A stretch of 64,000 nt of DNA from Anaeromassilibacillus senegalensis (lineage in GTDB: Bacteria; Bacillota; Clostridia; Oscillospirales; Acutalibacteraceae): assembly GCF_021531715.1 (NCBI RefSeq), contig NZ_JAFBIT010000001.1, positions 620,001 through 684,000 on the forward strand. Reading direction: 5' to 3'. Every line of letters starts with the position of its first letter. The first letter of the stretch is position 1. Below, one piece after another: positions 1 through 8,790 of this stretch. The position numbers and the translations under genes were made by a program. The notes beneath the pieces were generated by a model that saw only the letters and a program-made list of their open reading frames with translations, did not search any database and was not told the origin of the DNA.

Positions 1-1
1 T

Positions 2-1774
2 TCGGTAATCAAGAATAAAGAGGACGTCGACGTGCGCTTTGCGTTCTGCTTTCCCGATACATACGAGATCGGGATGTCACACCTCGGCATCAAAATTCTC
101 TATTCGCTCTTCAACCGCGTCGATTACATCTGGTGCGAGCGCGTCTTCGCGCCGTGGGTCGACATGGAGCAGGCGATGCTCGAGAACGACATCCCGCTTT
201 ATGCGCTCGAAAGCGGCGACCCGGTGCGCGATTTTGACTTCATCGGCTTTACGCTGCAGTACGAGCTGAGCTTTACGAATATCCTCAACATGCTGAGGCT
301 CTCCGGTGTGCCGCTTTTGAGCCGCGACCGCACGGAACTGAAAAACATCGTGATCGCGGGCGGCCCGTGCGTGTGCAATCCGGAGCCGCTGACGGATTTC
401 TTCGACCTGTTCCTGCTCGGCGACGGCGAAGAGGTGGATCTGGAGGTCATCGAGCTGTACCGCAAATGCCGCGCGGAGAACAAGACGAAGCGGGATTTCC
501 TGCTTGAGGCCGCGAAGATCGAGGGCGTCTACGTGCCTTCGCTCTACGACGTCGAATACAATGCGGACGGCACGGTGAATCGCTATATTCCGAAGGAGGG
601 CGCGCCCGCGACGATCCGCAAGCGCGTCTGCACCGACGTGGACAACATGTATTTCCCCGAAAGCTTTATCGTGCCGTTCCTCGACATCGTGCATGACCGT
701 GCGGTGGTCGAGGTGCTGCGCGGCTGCATCCGCGGCTGCCGCTTCTGTCAGGCCGGTTTTCTGTACCGCCCGTTCCGCGAAAAAAGCGTGGAGACGGTCA
801 ACCGGCAGGCAAAGAGCCTCTGTGAGACGACGGGCTACGATGAGATTTCGCTTTCCTCACTGAGCACAAGCGATTACAGCCACCTGTTCGAGCTGCTGGA
901 CACGCTGCACACGTGGACGGAGGACGAGCGTGTCAGCGCGTCGCTGCCGTCCCTGCGCGTTGATAATTTCTCCACCGAGCTGACCGACAAGATTGCCTCA
1001 GTACGCAAAAGCGGCCTGACTTTCGCGCCGGAGGCGGGCACCCAGCGGATGCGTGATGTGATCAACAAGAATGTTACGGAGGACGAGCTCAAGCGCACCG
1101 TGACCATTGCTTTCAACAACAGCTGGACCAAGGTGAAGCTTTACTTTATGATCGGCCTGCCGACCGAGACCGAAGAGGATGTTGCCGGCATCACAGCGCT
1201 CGGGCAGAAGGTCATTGACTGGTACTACGAAGCGGAAAACCGCTCGAAGGGCAAGCGCGTGTCCGTCACGGTCAGCGCCGCCGCCTTTGTGCCGAAGCCT
1301 TTCACGCCGTTCCAGTGGTTTGGGCAGGATACGATGGAGACGCTCGAAAAAAAGCAGAAGCTGCTGAAATCCTCGGCGACATCGCGCAAGCTGACCGTCA
1401 ATTACCACGGCGCACAGACGAGTTTTCTGGAGGCCGTTTTTGCGCGCGGCGACCGAAAGCTGAATGCCGTTCTGCTCGAAGCGAACCGGCGCGGCCTGCG
1501 CTTTGACGGCTGGGCGGATTGCTTTGACTTTGACGCGTGGATGCAGATCTTCGCCGATCTCGGCATCGATCCGGCATTTTATGCGAACCGGCAGCGCAGC
1601 TTTGACGAGGTGCTGCCGTGGGATCATCTCGATTACGGCATTAAGAAATCGTTCCTGATCGAGGAATGCAAACGCGCATATGCAGCGCAGACGACACCGA
1701 ACTGCCGCGAGCAGTGTTCCAACTGCGGTGTAGCGTGCTTCAAGGGAGGGCTTTGCGTTGAGAAAAGATGTTAG
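2..1774 (+). CDS. TIGR03960-type B12-binding radical SAM protein, 5' end outside window
   Basis: The frame is open to the window edge and residues before the GTG at 32 still fit the family, so the gene starts upstream. The N-terminal part resembles a cobalamin-binding Rossmann region. A radical-SAM cluster motif CIRGCRFC lies at about 725-748 (Cys spacing x3, x2), and the C terminus is cysteine rich (about 1707-1771). The family is widespread in clostridia and is almost always followed by a DUF2344 gene, as here with a 17-nt overlap. The substrate is not established; links to tRNA or ribosome maturation are only suggested by neighbours. I am confident of the family, not of the reaction. Confidence 0.88.
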   Translation, partial: SVIKNKEDVDVRFAFCFPDTYEIGMSHLGIKILYSLFNRVDYIWCERVFAPWVDMEQAMLENDIPLYALESGDPVRDFDFIGFTLQYELSFTNILNMLRLSGVPLLSRDRTELKNIVIAGGPCVCNPEPLTDFFDLFLLGDGEEVDLEVIELYRKCRAENKTKRDFLLEAAKIEGVYVPSLYDVEYNADGTVNRYIPKEGAPATIRKRVCTDVDNMYFPESFIVPFLDIVHDRAVVEVLRGCIRGCRFCQAGFLYRPFREKSVETVNRQAKSLCETTGYDEISLSSLSTSDYSHLFELLDTLHTWTEDERVSASLPSLRVDNFSTELTDKIASVRKSGLTFAPEAGTQRMRDVINKNVTEDELKRTVTIAFNNSWTKVKLYFMIGLPTETEEDVAGITALGQKVIDWYYEAENRSKGKRVSVTVSAAAFVPKPFTPFQWFGQDTMETLEKKQKLLKSSATSRKLTVNYHGAQTSFLEAVFARGDRKLNAVLLEANRRGLRFDGWADCFDFDAWMQIFADLGIDPAFYANRQRSFDEVLPWDHLDYGIKKSFLIEECKRAYAAQTTPNCREQCSNCGVACFKGGLCVEKRC

Positions 1775-2411
1775 AGTCTGGTTTTCCAAAACCGGCACGG
1801 CGCGCTACATTTCACATCTCGATCTGAACCGGTGCATGTCGCGTGCGTTTCGCAAGGCGAAGCTCCCGCTCTGGTACACGGAGGGCTTCAACCCGCACGT
1901 GTTCCTGACCTTTGCCGCACCGCTTTCGCTCGGCTTCGAGGGGCATCACGAATCGATGGATATCCGCCTTGTGGAGGATATTCCGTATCCGGAGCTGATC
2001 GAAAAGCTGAACGCCGGTCTGCCGCACGACATCCGCGTATGGGCGGTCACGGAGCCGGAGATGAAGGGCAACGACGTCGCCAATGCGGAGTATGTGCTCC
2101 GGCTCGAAACGGAGGATCCCGCGGGGGCGTGTGAAGCGCTCAAGGGTGTGTTGGCGCTGCCGGAGATCATGGTGATGAAGCACGGGAAAAAGGGCGATAA
2201 GTCCGTCGACATCAAGCCGTACTTCGCGCCGATGCAGTTTGGGACGGAACCGGGGCTTTTGAAAATGACCGTTCGCCTGCCTGCGGGCAATCAGGGCGGC
2301 ATCAACCCGACGCTGTTTATCGACGCGGCGGAGAAGCATCTCGGACAGGAGTTGCTCGTGCGTGTGGAGCGCACGCGGCTTTTCGATAAGGGTTTCCGCG
2401 AATTCCGATAA
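1758..2411 (+). CDS. TIGR03936-type radical-SAM-associated protein (DUF2344)
   Basis: This 217-residue protein begins MRKDVRVWFSKTGTARYISH, typical of DUF2344. The chosen start is the TTG at 1758, inside the end of the radical SAM gene, with GGGAGGG just upstream (about 1744-1750); the overlap implies translational coupling. In other bacteria this domain is a separate partner or is fused to the C terminus of the TIGR03960 protein, so the two probably form one functional unit. No catalytic motif is recognisable to me. It closes the upstream operon, because a strong promoter for rplS follows at once. Confidence 0.85.
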   Translation: MRKDVRVWFSKTGTARYISHLDLNRCMSRAFRKAKLPLWYTEGFNPHVFLTFAAPLSLGFEGHHESMDIRLVEDIPYPELIEKLNAGLPHDIRVWAVTEPEMKGNDVANAEYVLRLETEDPAGACEALKGVLALPEIMVMKHGKKGDKSVDIKPYFAPMQFGTEPGLLKMTVRLPAGNQGGINPTLFIDAAEKHLGQELLVRVERTRLFDKGFREFR

Positions 2412-2418
2412 AAAACAC

Positions 2419-2447
2419 TTGCTTTTTATGCGGGGATATGCTATGAT
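2419..2447 (+). promoter_or_regulatory. sigma-A promoter of rplS
   Basis: TTGCTT (2419-2424), a 17-bp spacer, then TATGAT (2442-2447). It sits just after the DUF2344 stop codon and gives rplS a leader of about 130 nt. Confidence 0.75.
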
Positions 2448-2453
2448 ATTTGA

Positions 2454-2575
2454 GCATTTGAAATCCGTTGGCCCTCAAACGCTGCCAATGGGGATCAATG
2501 CACGGTGCATACCGCGTCATTGAAGCGGACAGTCCTCTGCCAACGCGCATGAATGTCTGAGATTATTTTAGGAGG
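2454..2575 (+). ncRNA. rplS 5' leader, possible L19 autoregulatory leader
   Basis: The untranslated leader between the promoter and the rplS ribosome binding site contains complementary segments, for example GCATTGATCCC-like and GGGGATCAATGC-like stretches around 2488-2520. Low-GC Gram-positive rplS genes are known to carry a structured leader (L19_leader) that binds the protein. The position fits, but I could not fold it or test it against a covariance model. Confidence 0.4.
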
Positions 2576-2583
2576 AAGATCAA

Positions 2584-2928
2584 ATGGACGCATTAAAGAT
2601 TATTGCCGCTGATTCCGTTAAGGAGCAGCTCCCTGAATTCAACGTCGGTGACACAGTCCGTGTCAGCGTAAACATCCGCGAGGGTGACAGAGAGAGAATT
2701 CAGCAGTTCGAAGGTACAGTCATTGCCCGCAAGGGTTCCGGTGTCGGCGAGACCTTCACTGTTCGCCGCGTTTCCTACGGCGTTGGCGTGGAGAGAGTTT
2801 TCCCGCTCCACTCTCCCAATGTTAAGGATGTCACCATCATCCGCAAGGGCCGTGTACGCCGTGCGAAGCTCTACTATCTGCGTGACAGAGTCGGTAAGGC
2901 TGCAAAGGTCAAGGAGCAGATTCGATAA
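2584..2928 (+). CDS. rplS: 50S ribosomal protein L19
   Basis: This 114-residue protein has normal length for bL19. It carries the family's hallmarks: the [20 protein letters not shown] strand region (about residues 29-48) and the basic C terminus with [16 protein letters not shown]19 lies at the interface of the 30S and 50S subunits. AGGAGGAAGATCAAATG gives a strong ribosome binding site and sets the start. It appears monocistronic: a promoter and leader precede it and an intrinsic terminator follows within 20 nt. Confidence 0.97.
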   Translation: MDALKIIAADSVKEQLPEFNVGDTVRVSVNIREGDRERIQQFEGTVIARKGSGVGETFTVRRVSYGVGVERVFPLHSPNVKDVTIIRKGRVRRAKLYYLRDRVGKAAKVKEQIR

Positions 2929-2946
2929 TCGAATAGCACACGGAAT

Positions 2947-2975
2947 AAAAGGGGCAATGCTTTGTCCCTTTTTTG
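2947..2975 (+). terminator. intrinsic terminator after rplS
   Basis: AAAGGGGCAA (2948-2957) pairs with TTGTCCCTTT (one G-U) across a 4-nt loop and runs into a T tract. It lies only 16 nt before lepB, so lepB depends on read-through or a promoter I cannot see. Confidence 0.8.
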
Positions 2976-2991
2976 CTTTATTTACAGATAA

Positions 2992-3567
2992 ATGGTGAAT
3001 GAAATGGAGAATAAATCCGCAGCTCCCGCAAAGGGAGTCAAAACGCTTTACGAGTGGCTTGAGGAGATTGTGATCGCACTGAGCGTCGTGATCCTGATTT
3101 TTACTTTCCTGTTCCGCGTCGTCACTGTGACCGGCCAATCCATGGAGCCGAATTACGTGGAGGGTGAGAAGCTGATCGTCACGAATCTCGGCCATTCCAT
3201 CGAGCAGGGGAGCGTCGTTGTGATTACAAATGTGCTCAACGAGCCGATTATCAAGCGCGTGATCGCGACCGAAGGGCAGACCGTCGATATCGACTACACA
3301 ACCGGCGTCGTCTATGTGGACGGCGAGGCCGTGGATGAGACGGCTTTCGGCGTTGAGAATGGCAGCACTACAAGGCCGTACAGCTCCTATGAGGCGCTCG
3401 TATTCCCACAGACCGTGCCGAAGGGCTGCGTCTTTGTGCTCGGCGACAACCGCAGAGTCTCCAATGACAGCCGGTATGCGGACATCGGCATGGTGGATGT
3501 CCGGCATATTCTGGGCGAAGCGGTATTCACGCTGTATCCCTTTGACCGGTTCGGGACGGTTTCGTAA
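2992..3567 (+). CDS. lepB: signal peptidase I
   Basis: This 191-residue type I signal peptidase has one N-terminal membrane segment (about residues 24-42). The catalytic serine is Ser50 in TGQSMEP and the general base is Lys88 in IIKRVIA. The C-terminal box GDNRRVSNDSRYADIG is complete. It cleaves Sec and Tat signal peptides on the outer face of the membrane. The ribosome binding site is weak for the ATG at 2992; ATG at 3004 is an alternative. It starts the lepB-rbgA-rnhB-yraN cluster, an arrangement common in Firmicutes. Confidence 0.95.
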   Translation: MVNEMENKSAAPAKGVKTLYEWLEEIVIALSVVILIFTFLFRVVTVTGQSMEPNYVEGEKLIVTNLGHSIEQGSVVVITNVLNEPIIKRVIATEGQTVDIDYTTGVVYVDGEAVDETAFGVENGSTTRPYSSYEALVFPQTVPKGCVFVLGDNRRVSNDSRYADIGMVDVRHILGEAVFTLYPFDRFGTVS

Positions 3568-3601
3568 AGGCGGACGCGAGGAAAGGTAAGGATTCCAAAT
3601 T

Positions 3602-4489
3602 ATGAGTGAAGTACAATCGGTACAGTGGTTTCCGGGCCACATGGCGAAAACGCGCCGCGCGATTCAGAGCAGCTTAAAGCTGGTTGACATCGTGGCGGAG
3701 CTGATCGACGCCCGCATTCCGGTGAGCAGCCGGAACCCGGTTCTGAAAAATATCATCGGCAGCAAGCCGAAAATTGTTCTGATGAATAAGGCCGATATGG
3801 CGGACCCTGCGGAGACCGCCAAGTGGATCGAATATTTCAAGCAGCATAAAACGGTTGCAATCCCGATCGACTGCAAAACGGGCAAAGGGCTGAACCGCCT
3901 GATGCCCGAGGTCAAAAACATCCTGCGCGAGCAGATTGCCGCGTGGGAGCGCAAGGGCATGACCGGACGACCGATCCGCATCATGGTTGTCGGTGTGCCG
4001 AATGTCGGCAAGTCGTCGCTGATCAACCGTCTGTGCAAGGGCGGCGGCGCCGGTAAGGCGGCGGTGCAGGATAAGCCCGGCGTTACCCGCCGCAACCAGT
4101 GGTTTACGATCGGCAAGGGCTTTGAGCTGCTCGATACGCCGGGTGTGCTTTGGCCGAAGTTTGAGGATCCGATCGTCGGCGAGCACCTCGCGTTTACCGG
4201 TGCGGTACGCGACGAAATTCTCGACGCCGAAGGGCTTTCCTACCGTCTTCTGGAGCTTTTGCAGGCGCTTTATCCGAATGCGGTCAACGCGCGCTATAAG
4301 ACGGAGATCGACCCCGCAGCCGGGCTCAAGGGTCACGAGATTCTGGAAAAGATCGGCAGAAAACGCGGCATGCTGATCGCAGGCGGCGAGGTCGATACGG
4401 AGCGCGCGGCGGTCAATGTGCTGGACGAATATCGTGGTGGCAAGCTGGGGCAGATCACGCTCGAGCCGGTCGGCCGTCCGCTGCAGTGA
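3602..4489 (+). CDS. rbgA: ribosome biogenesis GTPase RbgA (YlqF)
   Basis: This 295-residue circularly permuted GTPase has the G4 motif NKAD (62-65) ahead of G1 GVPNVGKS (131-138) and G3 DTPG (178-181), the order that defines the YlqF/YawG group. The N terminus VQWFPGHMAKTRR is characteristic. RbgA acts late in 50S assembly, checking that the particle can accept late proteins before GTP hydrolysis releases it. It lies 34 nt after lepB and 12 nt before rnhB, so the genes are probably cotranscribed. Confidence 0.95.
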   Translation: MSEVQSVQWFPGHMAKTRRAIQSSLKLVDIVAELIDARIPVSSRNPVLKNIIGSKPKIVLMNKADMADPAETAKWIEYFKQHKTVAIPIDCKTGKGLNRLMPEVKNILREQIAAWERKGMTGRPIRIMVVGVPNVGKSSLINRLCKGGGAGKAAVQDKPGVTRRNQWFTIGKGFELLDTPGVLWPKFEDPIVGEHLAFTGAVRDEILDAEGLSYRLLELLQALYPNAVNARYKTEIDPAAGLKGHEILEKIGRKRGMLIAGGEVDTERAAVNVLDEYRGGKLGQITLEPVGRPLQ

Positions 4490-4501
4490 CGGGGTGGGCG
4501 T

Positions 4502-5098
4502 ATGGATTACACCTATGAGCATAACGCGTATCTGCGCGGCTATACGGCGGTCTGTGGTATTGACGAGGCAGGGCGCGGGCCGCTGGCCGGTCCGGTCTAT
4601 GCGGCGGCTGTCTGGCTGCCGGAGGGACTCGTCCTTGACGGGCTGAACGACTCAAAGAAGCTGAGCGAAAAGAAACGCGAGGCGCTGTTCCCTGTTATTC
4701 TGGAAAACGCGGTCAGTTATGGAATTGGATTTGCGACGGAGCAGGAGATCGATGAGATCAATATCCTGCAGGCGACGTTTCTTGCCATGCGCCGCGCATT
4801 CGACGCGATGCAGAAGCGCTGCGATTACGCGCTGATCGACGGCAACCGCATGCCGCCTCTGCCAGTGCCCGGCGAGACGATCGTGAAGGGCGATGCGAAA
4901 AGCCCGAGTGTTGCGGCGGCGTCCATCCTCGCGAAGGTAAGCCGTGACCGCGTGATGCTGGAATACGCGAAGCAGTACCCCGAATATCAATTTGAAAAGC
5001 ATAAGGGCTACGGTACGAAGGTGCATGTCGAGGCGCTGCATACCTATGGGCCGTCGCCGATTCACCGCAAAACCTTCCTGAAAAAGATTCTGGGATAG
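4502..5098 (+). CDS. rnhB: ribonuclease HII
   Basis: This 198-residue RNase HII carries the GIDEAGRGPLAGPV motif with acidic residues Asp21 and Glu22, then Asp113 in LIDGN and Asp131 in KGDAKS, so all four metal-binding carboxylates are present. It removes ribonucleotides, including single misincorporated ones, from DNA duplexes. The ATG follows GGGGTGGGCGT, a moderate ribosome binding site. It is followed 16 nt later by yraN, its usual partner. Confidence 0.96.
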   Translation: MDYTYEHNAYLRGYTAVCGIDEAGRGPLAGPVYAAAVWLPEGLVLDGLNDSKKLSEKKREALFPVILENAVSYGIGFATEQEIDEINILQATFLAMRRAFDAMQKRCDYALIDGNRMPPLPVPGETIVKGDAKSPSVAAASILAKVSRDRVMLEYAKQYPEYQFEKHKGYGTKVHVEALHTYGPSPIHRKTFLKKILG

Positions 5099-5114
5099 AA
5101 AGAGGGCGCGCAGG

Positions 5115-5468
5115 ATGCCGAACACAGGCTCGGGTAAGATCGGCGAGCATTTTACAGCGGAATACCTGAAAGAAAAGGGCTATGAGATTCTGGAAATGAA
5201 TTTCAAGAGCCGCTTCGGCGAGATAGATATCGTCGCGCAGAACGACCGATACCTGATTTTTGTCGAGGTCAAAACGCGCCGGGCGGACGGTCTGACACAC
5301 CCGTTTGAGGCGATCACGCCCGGAAAACGGGCGAAGGTCATCAAAACAGCGCAGTATTACCTGCTGCAGCACCCGACGAATCTGCAGCCGCGCTTCGATG
5401 CGGCAGCGGTCTTTACGGAAGACGGCGAGCTGCAGAAGCTCGAATATCTGGAAAACGCATTTTATTGA
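5115..5468 (+). CDS. YraN-family (UPF0102) endonuclease-like protein
   Basis: This 117-residue protein shows the PD-(D/E)xK-like core FGEIDIVAQ followed by FVEVKTR (about residues 36-56), which is the UPF0102/YraN signature. The family is related to Holliday-junction resolvase folds, but its role is not settled; a neighbour such as rnhB points to nucleic-acid processing. Its length is normal. AAAGAGGGCGCGCAGG precedes the ATG. Confidence 0.9.
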   Translation: MPNTGSGKIGEHFTAEYLKEKGYEILEMNFKSRFGEIDIVAQNDRYLIFVEVKTRRADGLTHPFEAITPGKRAKVIKTAQYYLLQHPTNLQPRFDAAAVFTEDGELQKLEYLENAFY

Positions 5469-5478
5469 GGGGGAATCC

Positions 5479-6417
5479 ATGATGCGATATTTTGATTTGC
5501 ACTGCGACACGCTTGTGACGTGTCTCGAAAAGGGAAAATCGCTGCTGAAAAACGATCTGCACGTCAGTGTGGAGAAGGGAAACCGGTATACGCCGTATAT
5601 CCAGTGCGCGGCGATCTGGCTGCCGGACGACGTGCGCGGCGAAACGGCGCTCGACTATTTTGACCGCCATGCGGATTTCTTCGAGCGCGAGGCGCAAAGC
5701 GGCGCGTTTACGGTCATCCGCAGCGGGGACGAATTCGACGCACTTGAGGGCAAGCCAGGCGTCGGGCTGATGCTGACTGTTGAGGGCGGCGCGGCGATTG
5801 CCGGAAAGCTCGAGAACCTCGCGCACCTGCATCAGCGCGGCGTGCGCATGATGACGCTTACGTGGAACGGCAGCAACGAGATTGGCAGCGGCGTGCTGTC
5901 CGGGGACAAATTTGGCCTGACGCCGTTCGGCATTCTGGCCGTGCAGGAGATGGAACGGCTCGGCATCGTGATCGATATTTCGCATGCCAGCGAGCGGCTG
6001 TTTTTCGACGTCGCGGAGCATACGGAGCGCCCGTTTGTCGCGTCGCATTCCAACGCAAAGGCGCTCTGCGGCCATCCGCGCAACCTGACGGACGAGCAGA
6101 TTCGGGTAATGATTCAGCGCGGTGGTCTCATCGGCCTGAACTATTTCAAGGCGTTTTTAAACAACGAGCCAGACTGTGCGAATATCGAAGATCTTTACGC
6201 GCACGCGGAGCACATTCTTTCGCTCGGCGGCGCGGATATTCTCGCAATGGGCAGTGATTTCGACGGTTCCACAATGCCGCGCGGCATTACGGGACTGGAA
6301 TCCATCGAGGATATTGCGAACGTCTTCCTGCGGCACAATCTGCCCGAATCGCTTGTCGATAAAATCTTCTATGAGAATGCCGCCACATTCTTCAAACGCT
6401 TTGACAGAATGGAATGA
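5479..6417 (+). CDS. membrane dipeptidase (peptidase M19)
   Basis: This 312-residue zinc dipeptidase of the renal dipeptidase family has the metal ligands FDLHCDT near the N terminus, the bridging glutamate in LTVEGG, SHSNAK and GSDFDG near the C terminus. The start is the first ATG of ATGATG at 5479, after TTGAGGGGGAATCC; the frame is open further upstream but that part overlaps yraN and is not conserved. It hydrolyses dipeptides, often with D-residues at the C terminus. A promoter for thrC lies across its last codons. Confidence 0.93.
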   Translation: MMRYFDLHCDTLVTCLEKGKSLLKNDLHVSVEKGNRYTPYIQCAAIWLPDDVRGETALDYFDRHADFFEREAQSGAFTVIRSGDEFDALEGKPGVGLMLTVEGGAAIAGKLENLAHLHQRGVRMMTLTWNGSNEIGSGVLSGDKFGLTPFGILAVQEMERLGIVIDISHASERLFFDVAEHTERPFVASHSNAKALCGHPRNLTDEQIRVMIQRGGLIGLNYFKAFLNNEPDCANIEDLYAHAEHILSLGGADILAMGSDFDGSTMPRGITGLESIEDIANVFLRHNLPESLVDKIFYENAATFFKRFDRME

Positions 6418-6429
6418 ATACAGTATAAT
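6401..6429 (+). promoter_or_regulatory. consensus sigma-A promoter of thrC
   Basis: TTGACA (6401-6406), a 17-bp spacer, TATAAT (6424-6429): both boxes match consensus fully. The -35 box lies inside the last codons of the M19 gene, whose stop codon is at 6415-6417. Confidence 0.85.
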
Positions 6430-6462
6430 AGCCACATGTACGATGGATTGGAGGCGAACGCC

Positions 6463-7953
6463 ATGCATTATAAAAGTACAAGAAACGACAAGCTGCGGGT
6501 GACGGCGGCGCAGGCGATTGCGCAGGGCATTTCCGATGAGGGCGGTCTGTTCGTGCCGGAAAGCTTTCCGGCGGTGGAGCTCAGCGAGCTGCTTGAGCTG
6601 GATTATATCGGCCGCGCAAAGGCGATCCTCTCGCGTTATCTGACTGATTTCACCGAAGAGGAAATCGCGCAGTGCGCCGAGCGCGCGTACAGTGCGGAAA
6701 AGTTTGAAAATGACACGCCCGCCAAGGTCGTATCTCTGGATGCGCACGGGGAAAACAAGCACATCCTCGAGCTCTGGCACGGCCCGACCTGCGCGTTCAA
6801 AGATATGGCGCTGCAGATTCTGCCACACCTGCTCACAAAGTCGCTGAAAAAGACGGCGGACGGCAAGACGGCCGTCATCCTCGTCGCGACCTCCGGCGAT
6901 ACCGGCAAAGCAGCACTCGAGGGCTTCAAGGATGTGGAGGGCACACAGATGATCGTTTTCTATCCGGAAAACGGCGTCAGCCCGATGCAGAAGCGCCAGA
7001 TGAATACGCAGGAGGGCGAAAACGTCTGCGTCTGCGCGATCCGCGGCAATTTCGACGACGCCCAAACCGGCGTGAAGAAAATATTCACCGATGAGGCGGT
7101 TAAGGCCGAGCTTGCAGCAAACGGCATGATGTTCTCGAGTGCGAACTCGATCAACTGGGGCCGCTTGCTGCCACAGATTGTCTACTATTTCTCCGCCTAT
7201 CTCGACCTCGTAAAGGCAGGGAAGATTGCATTGGGCGACGCGATCAACGTCGTTGTGCCGACCGGCAATTTCGGCAATATTCTCGCGGCGTATTACGCAA
7301 AGCGCATGGGCTTGCCCGTGCAGAAATTCATCTGCGCCTCGAACCGCAACAACATCCTGACAGATTTCATCCGCACCGGCGTTTACGATAAGAAGCGCGC
7401 GTTCTATACGACGATCTCGCCCTCGATGGATATCCTCGTTTCGAGCAATCTCGAGCGGCTGCTGTTCCATCTTTGCGGCGAGGATGCCGAAAAGCTGACA
7501 GCCTGGATGAACGCGCTTTCTCAGGGCGGCGCATATACGGTCGACGCGGACACGGCGGATGCCGTGCGCACGCTGTTCTACGGCGGCTGCTGCGACGACG
7601 AGGAAACGGTCGCGGTGATCCGCGAGACCTTCGGGCGCGACGGGTATCTTTGCGACACGCACACGGCGGTGGCTGTCGGCGTTTACCGGCAGTACCTCGC
7701 GGAAACCGGCGATAACACGCCGACCGTCATTGCTTCGACGGCGAGCCCGTACAAGTTCCCGGACAGCGTGCTCGACGCGTTTGACTGCGAGAAGCCCGCA
7801 GACGGATTTGAAGAGGCCGCGCTGCTCTCGAAGCTCTCCGGTACAGCGATCCCGAAGCCGATCGCGGCGCTTCAGGGCAAGCCGGTGCGCTTTGAGAATA
7901 CCTGCGACGCAGACGACATGGCGGACTTCGTGCGCAGAACGGTCGGGGTGTAA
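6463..7953 (+). CDS. thrC: threonine synthase
   Basis: This 496-residue protein converts O-phosphohomoserine to threonine with PLP. The sequence MHYKSTRNDKLRVTAAQAI is the usual N terminus of the long ThrC class, and the PLP lysine is Lys113 in CAFKDMALQ. SGDTGKAALEGF and VPTGNFGNILAAYYA supply the phosphate and cofactor loops. I chose ATG 6463 (GGAGG 8 nt upstream) over ATG 6436, which would lie at the predicted transcription start. No other threonine genes adjoin it. Confidence 0.95.
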   Translation: MHYKSTRNDKLRVTAAQAIAQGISDEGGLFVPESFPAVELSELLELDYIGRAKAILSRYLTDFTEEEIAQCAERAYSAEKFENDTPAKVVSLDAHGENKHILELWHGPTCAFKDMALQILPHLLTKSLKKTADGKTAVILVATSGDTGKAALEGFKDVEGTQMIVFYPENGVSPMQKRQMNTQEGENVCVCAIRGNFDDAQTGVKKIFTDEAVKAELAANGMMFSSANSINWGRLLPQIVYYFSAYLDLVKAGKIALGDAINVVVPTGNFGNILAAYYAKRMGLPVQKFICASNRNNILTDFIRTGVYDKKRAFYTTISPSMDILVSSNLERLLFHLCGEDAEKLTAWMNALSQGGAYTVDADTADAVRTLFYGGCCDDEETVAVIRETFGRDGYLCDTHTAVAVGVYRQYLAETGDNTPTVIASTASPYKFPDSVLDAFDCEKPADGFEEAALLSKLSGTAIPKPIAALQGKPVRFENTCDADDMADFVRRTVGV

Positions 7954-7959
7954 GGCGCG

Positions 7960-8667
7960 ATGGCACTTTATGCGATTGCGGATCTGCATCTGTCGCTCGG
8001 CGCCGATAAGCCGATGGACGTCTTTCGCGGCTGGGAAAACTATGTGGAGCGGCTCGAGCGGAACTGGCGCGCGCTTGTGACGGAAGAGGACACCGTCGTG
8101 ATCGCGGGCGATATTTCCTGGGGAATGCGTTTGGAGGAAACGGAGCGCGACTTCGCTTTCCTGAACGGTTTGCCAGGGAAAAAGCTCCTTTTAAAAGGCA
8201 ACCACGATTACTGGTGGTCCACGCGCAATAAGATCGAGACGTATTTTGCCGAGCACGGCTTCGATACGCTGGAGCTGGTTTTCAACTCAGCGGTGCGCGT
8301 CGGCGATATCGCGGTCTGCGGTACGCGCGGCTGGCTCTACAACGCCGAGACGGCGGAGGACCGGAAAATTGTCGCGCGCGAGAATGGCCGCTTGACAGCG
8401 TCTCTGAAAGCGGCGGCAGCACTCGGCGGCACGCCGGTCGTGTTTCTGCATTATCCGCCGGTCTACGACACCGCAGAGTGCCGGGAGCTGCTCGACACGA
8501 TGCTGGAATACGGGATCCAGGACTGCTATTTCGGGCACATTCACGGCGATCATGCGGCGAAGAAAGCGCCTATCGGCGAATGCAAGGGCATTCGGATGCA
8601 TCTTGTTTCCTGCGACTACATCCGCTTCATGCCAAAGCTCGTGCGGATCGGCCCAGACTGTAAATAA
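7960..8667 (+). CDS. calcineurin-like metallophosphoesterase
   Basis: This 235-residue protein has the full two-metal signature: ADLHLS near the N terminus, AGDISWG, KGNHDYWWS and GHIHGDH. It is a soluble predicted phosphohydrolase of the bacterial group without extra domains. The natural substrate is unknown. It begins 6 nt after thrC with no clear ribosome binding site, so it is probably translated by coupling with thrC. The fusion of WW after NHDY is usual for this subgroup. Confidence 0.9.
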   Translation: MALYAIADLHLSLGADKPMDVFRGWENYVERLERNWRALVTEEDTVVIAGDISWGMRLEETERDFAFLNGLPGKKLLLKGNHDYWWSTRNKIETYFAEHGFDTLELVFNSAVRVGDIAVCGTRGWLYNAETAEDRKIVARENGRLTASLKAAAALGGTPVVFLHYPPVYDTAECRELLDTMLEYGIQDCYFGHIHGDHAAKKAPIGECKGIRMHLVSCDYIRFMPKLVRIGPDCK

Positions 8668-8690
8668 ATTTTTAAAAATCGGCTTTTTAT

Positions 8691-8720
8691 ATGGAATATT
8701 CTGTTTCCGTGTGCTATAAT
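8691..8720 (+). promoter_or_regulatory. extended -10 promoter of tig
   Basis: TGCTATAAT (8712-8720) is a perfect extended -10 element. No good -35 box is present at 16-18 bp. The leader to tig is about 65 nt. Confidence 0.6.
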
Positions 8721-8790
8721 GACCGGAGGCGGTCGTTACAGACCCGCCGTACCTATAATCAGCAAAACATTTTTGAGAGGATAGAAGGAA

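Noticed and set aside
2593-3642. 349-codon minus-strand frame over rplS and lepB
   Set aside because: It crosses a ribosomal protein gene, a terminator and lepB, and resembles no protein; a shadow frame.
6157-7989. 610-codon open frame on the minus strand opposite thrC
   Set aside because: It lies wholly over conserved thrC and M19 coding sequence, has no family features and is rich in Arg/Ala, as expected for an antisense shadow of GC-rich genes.
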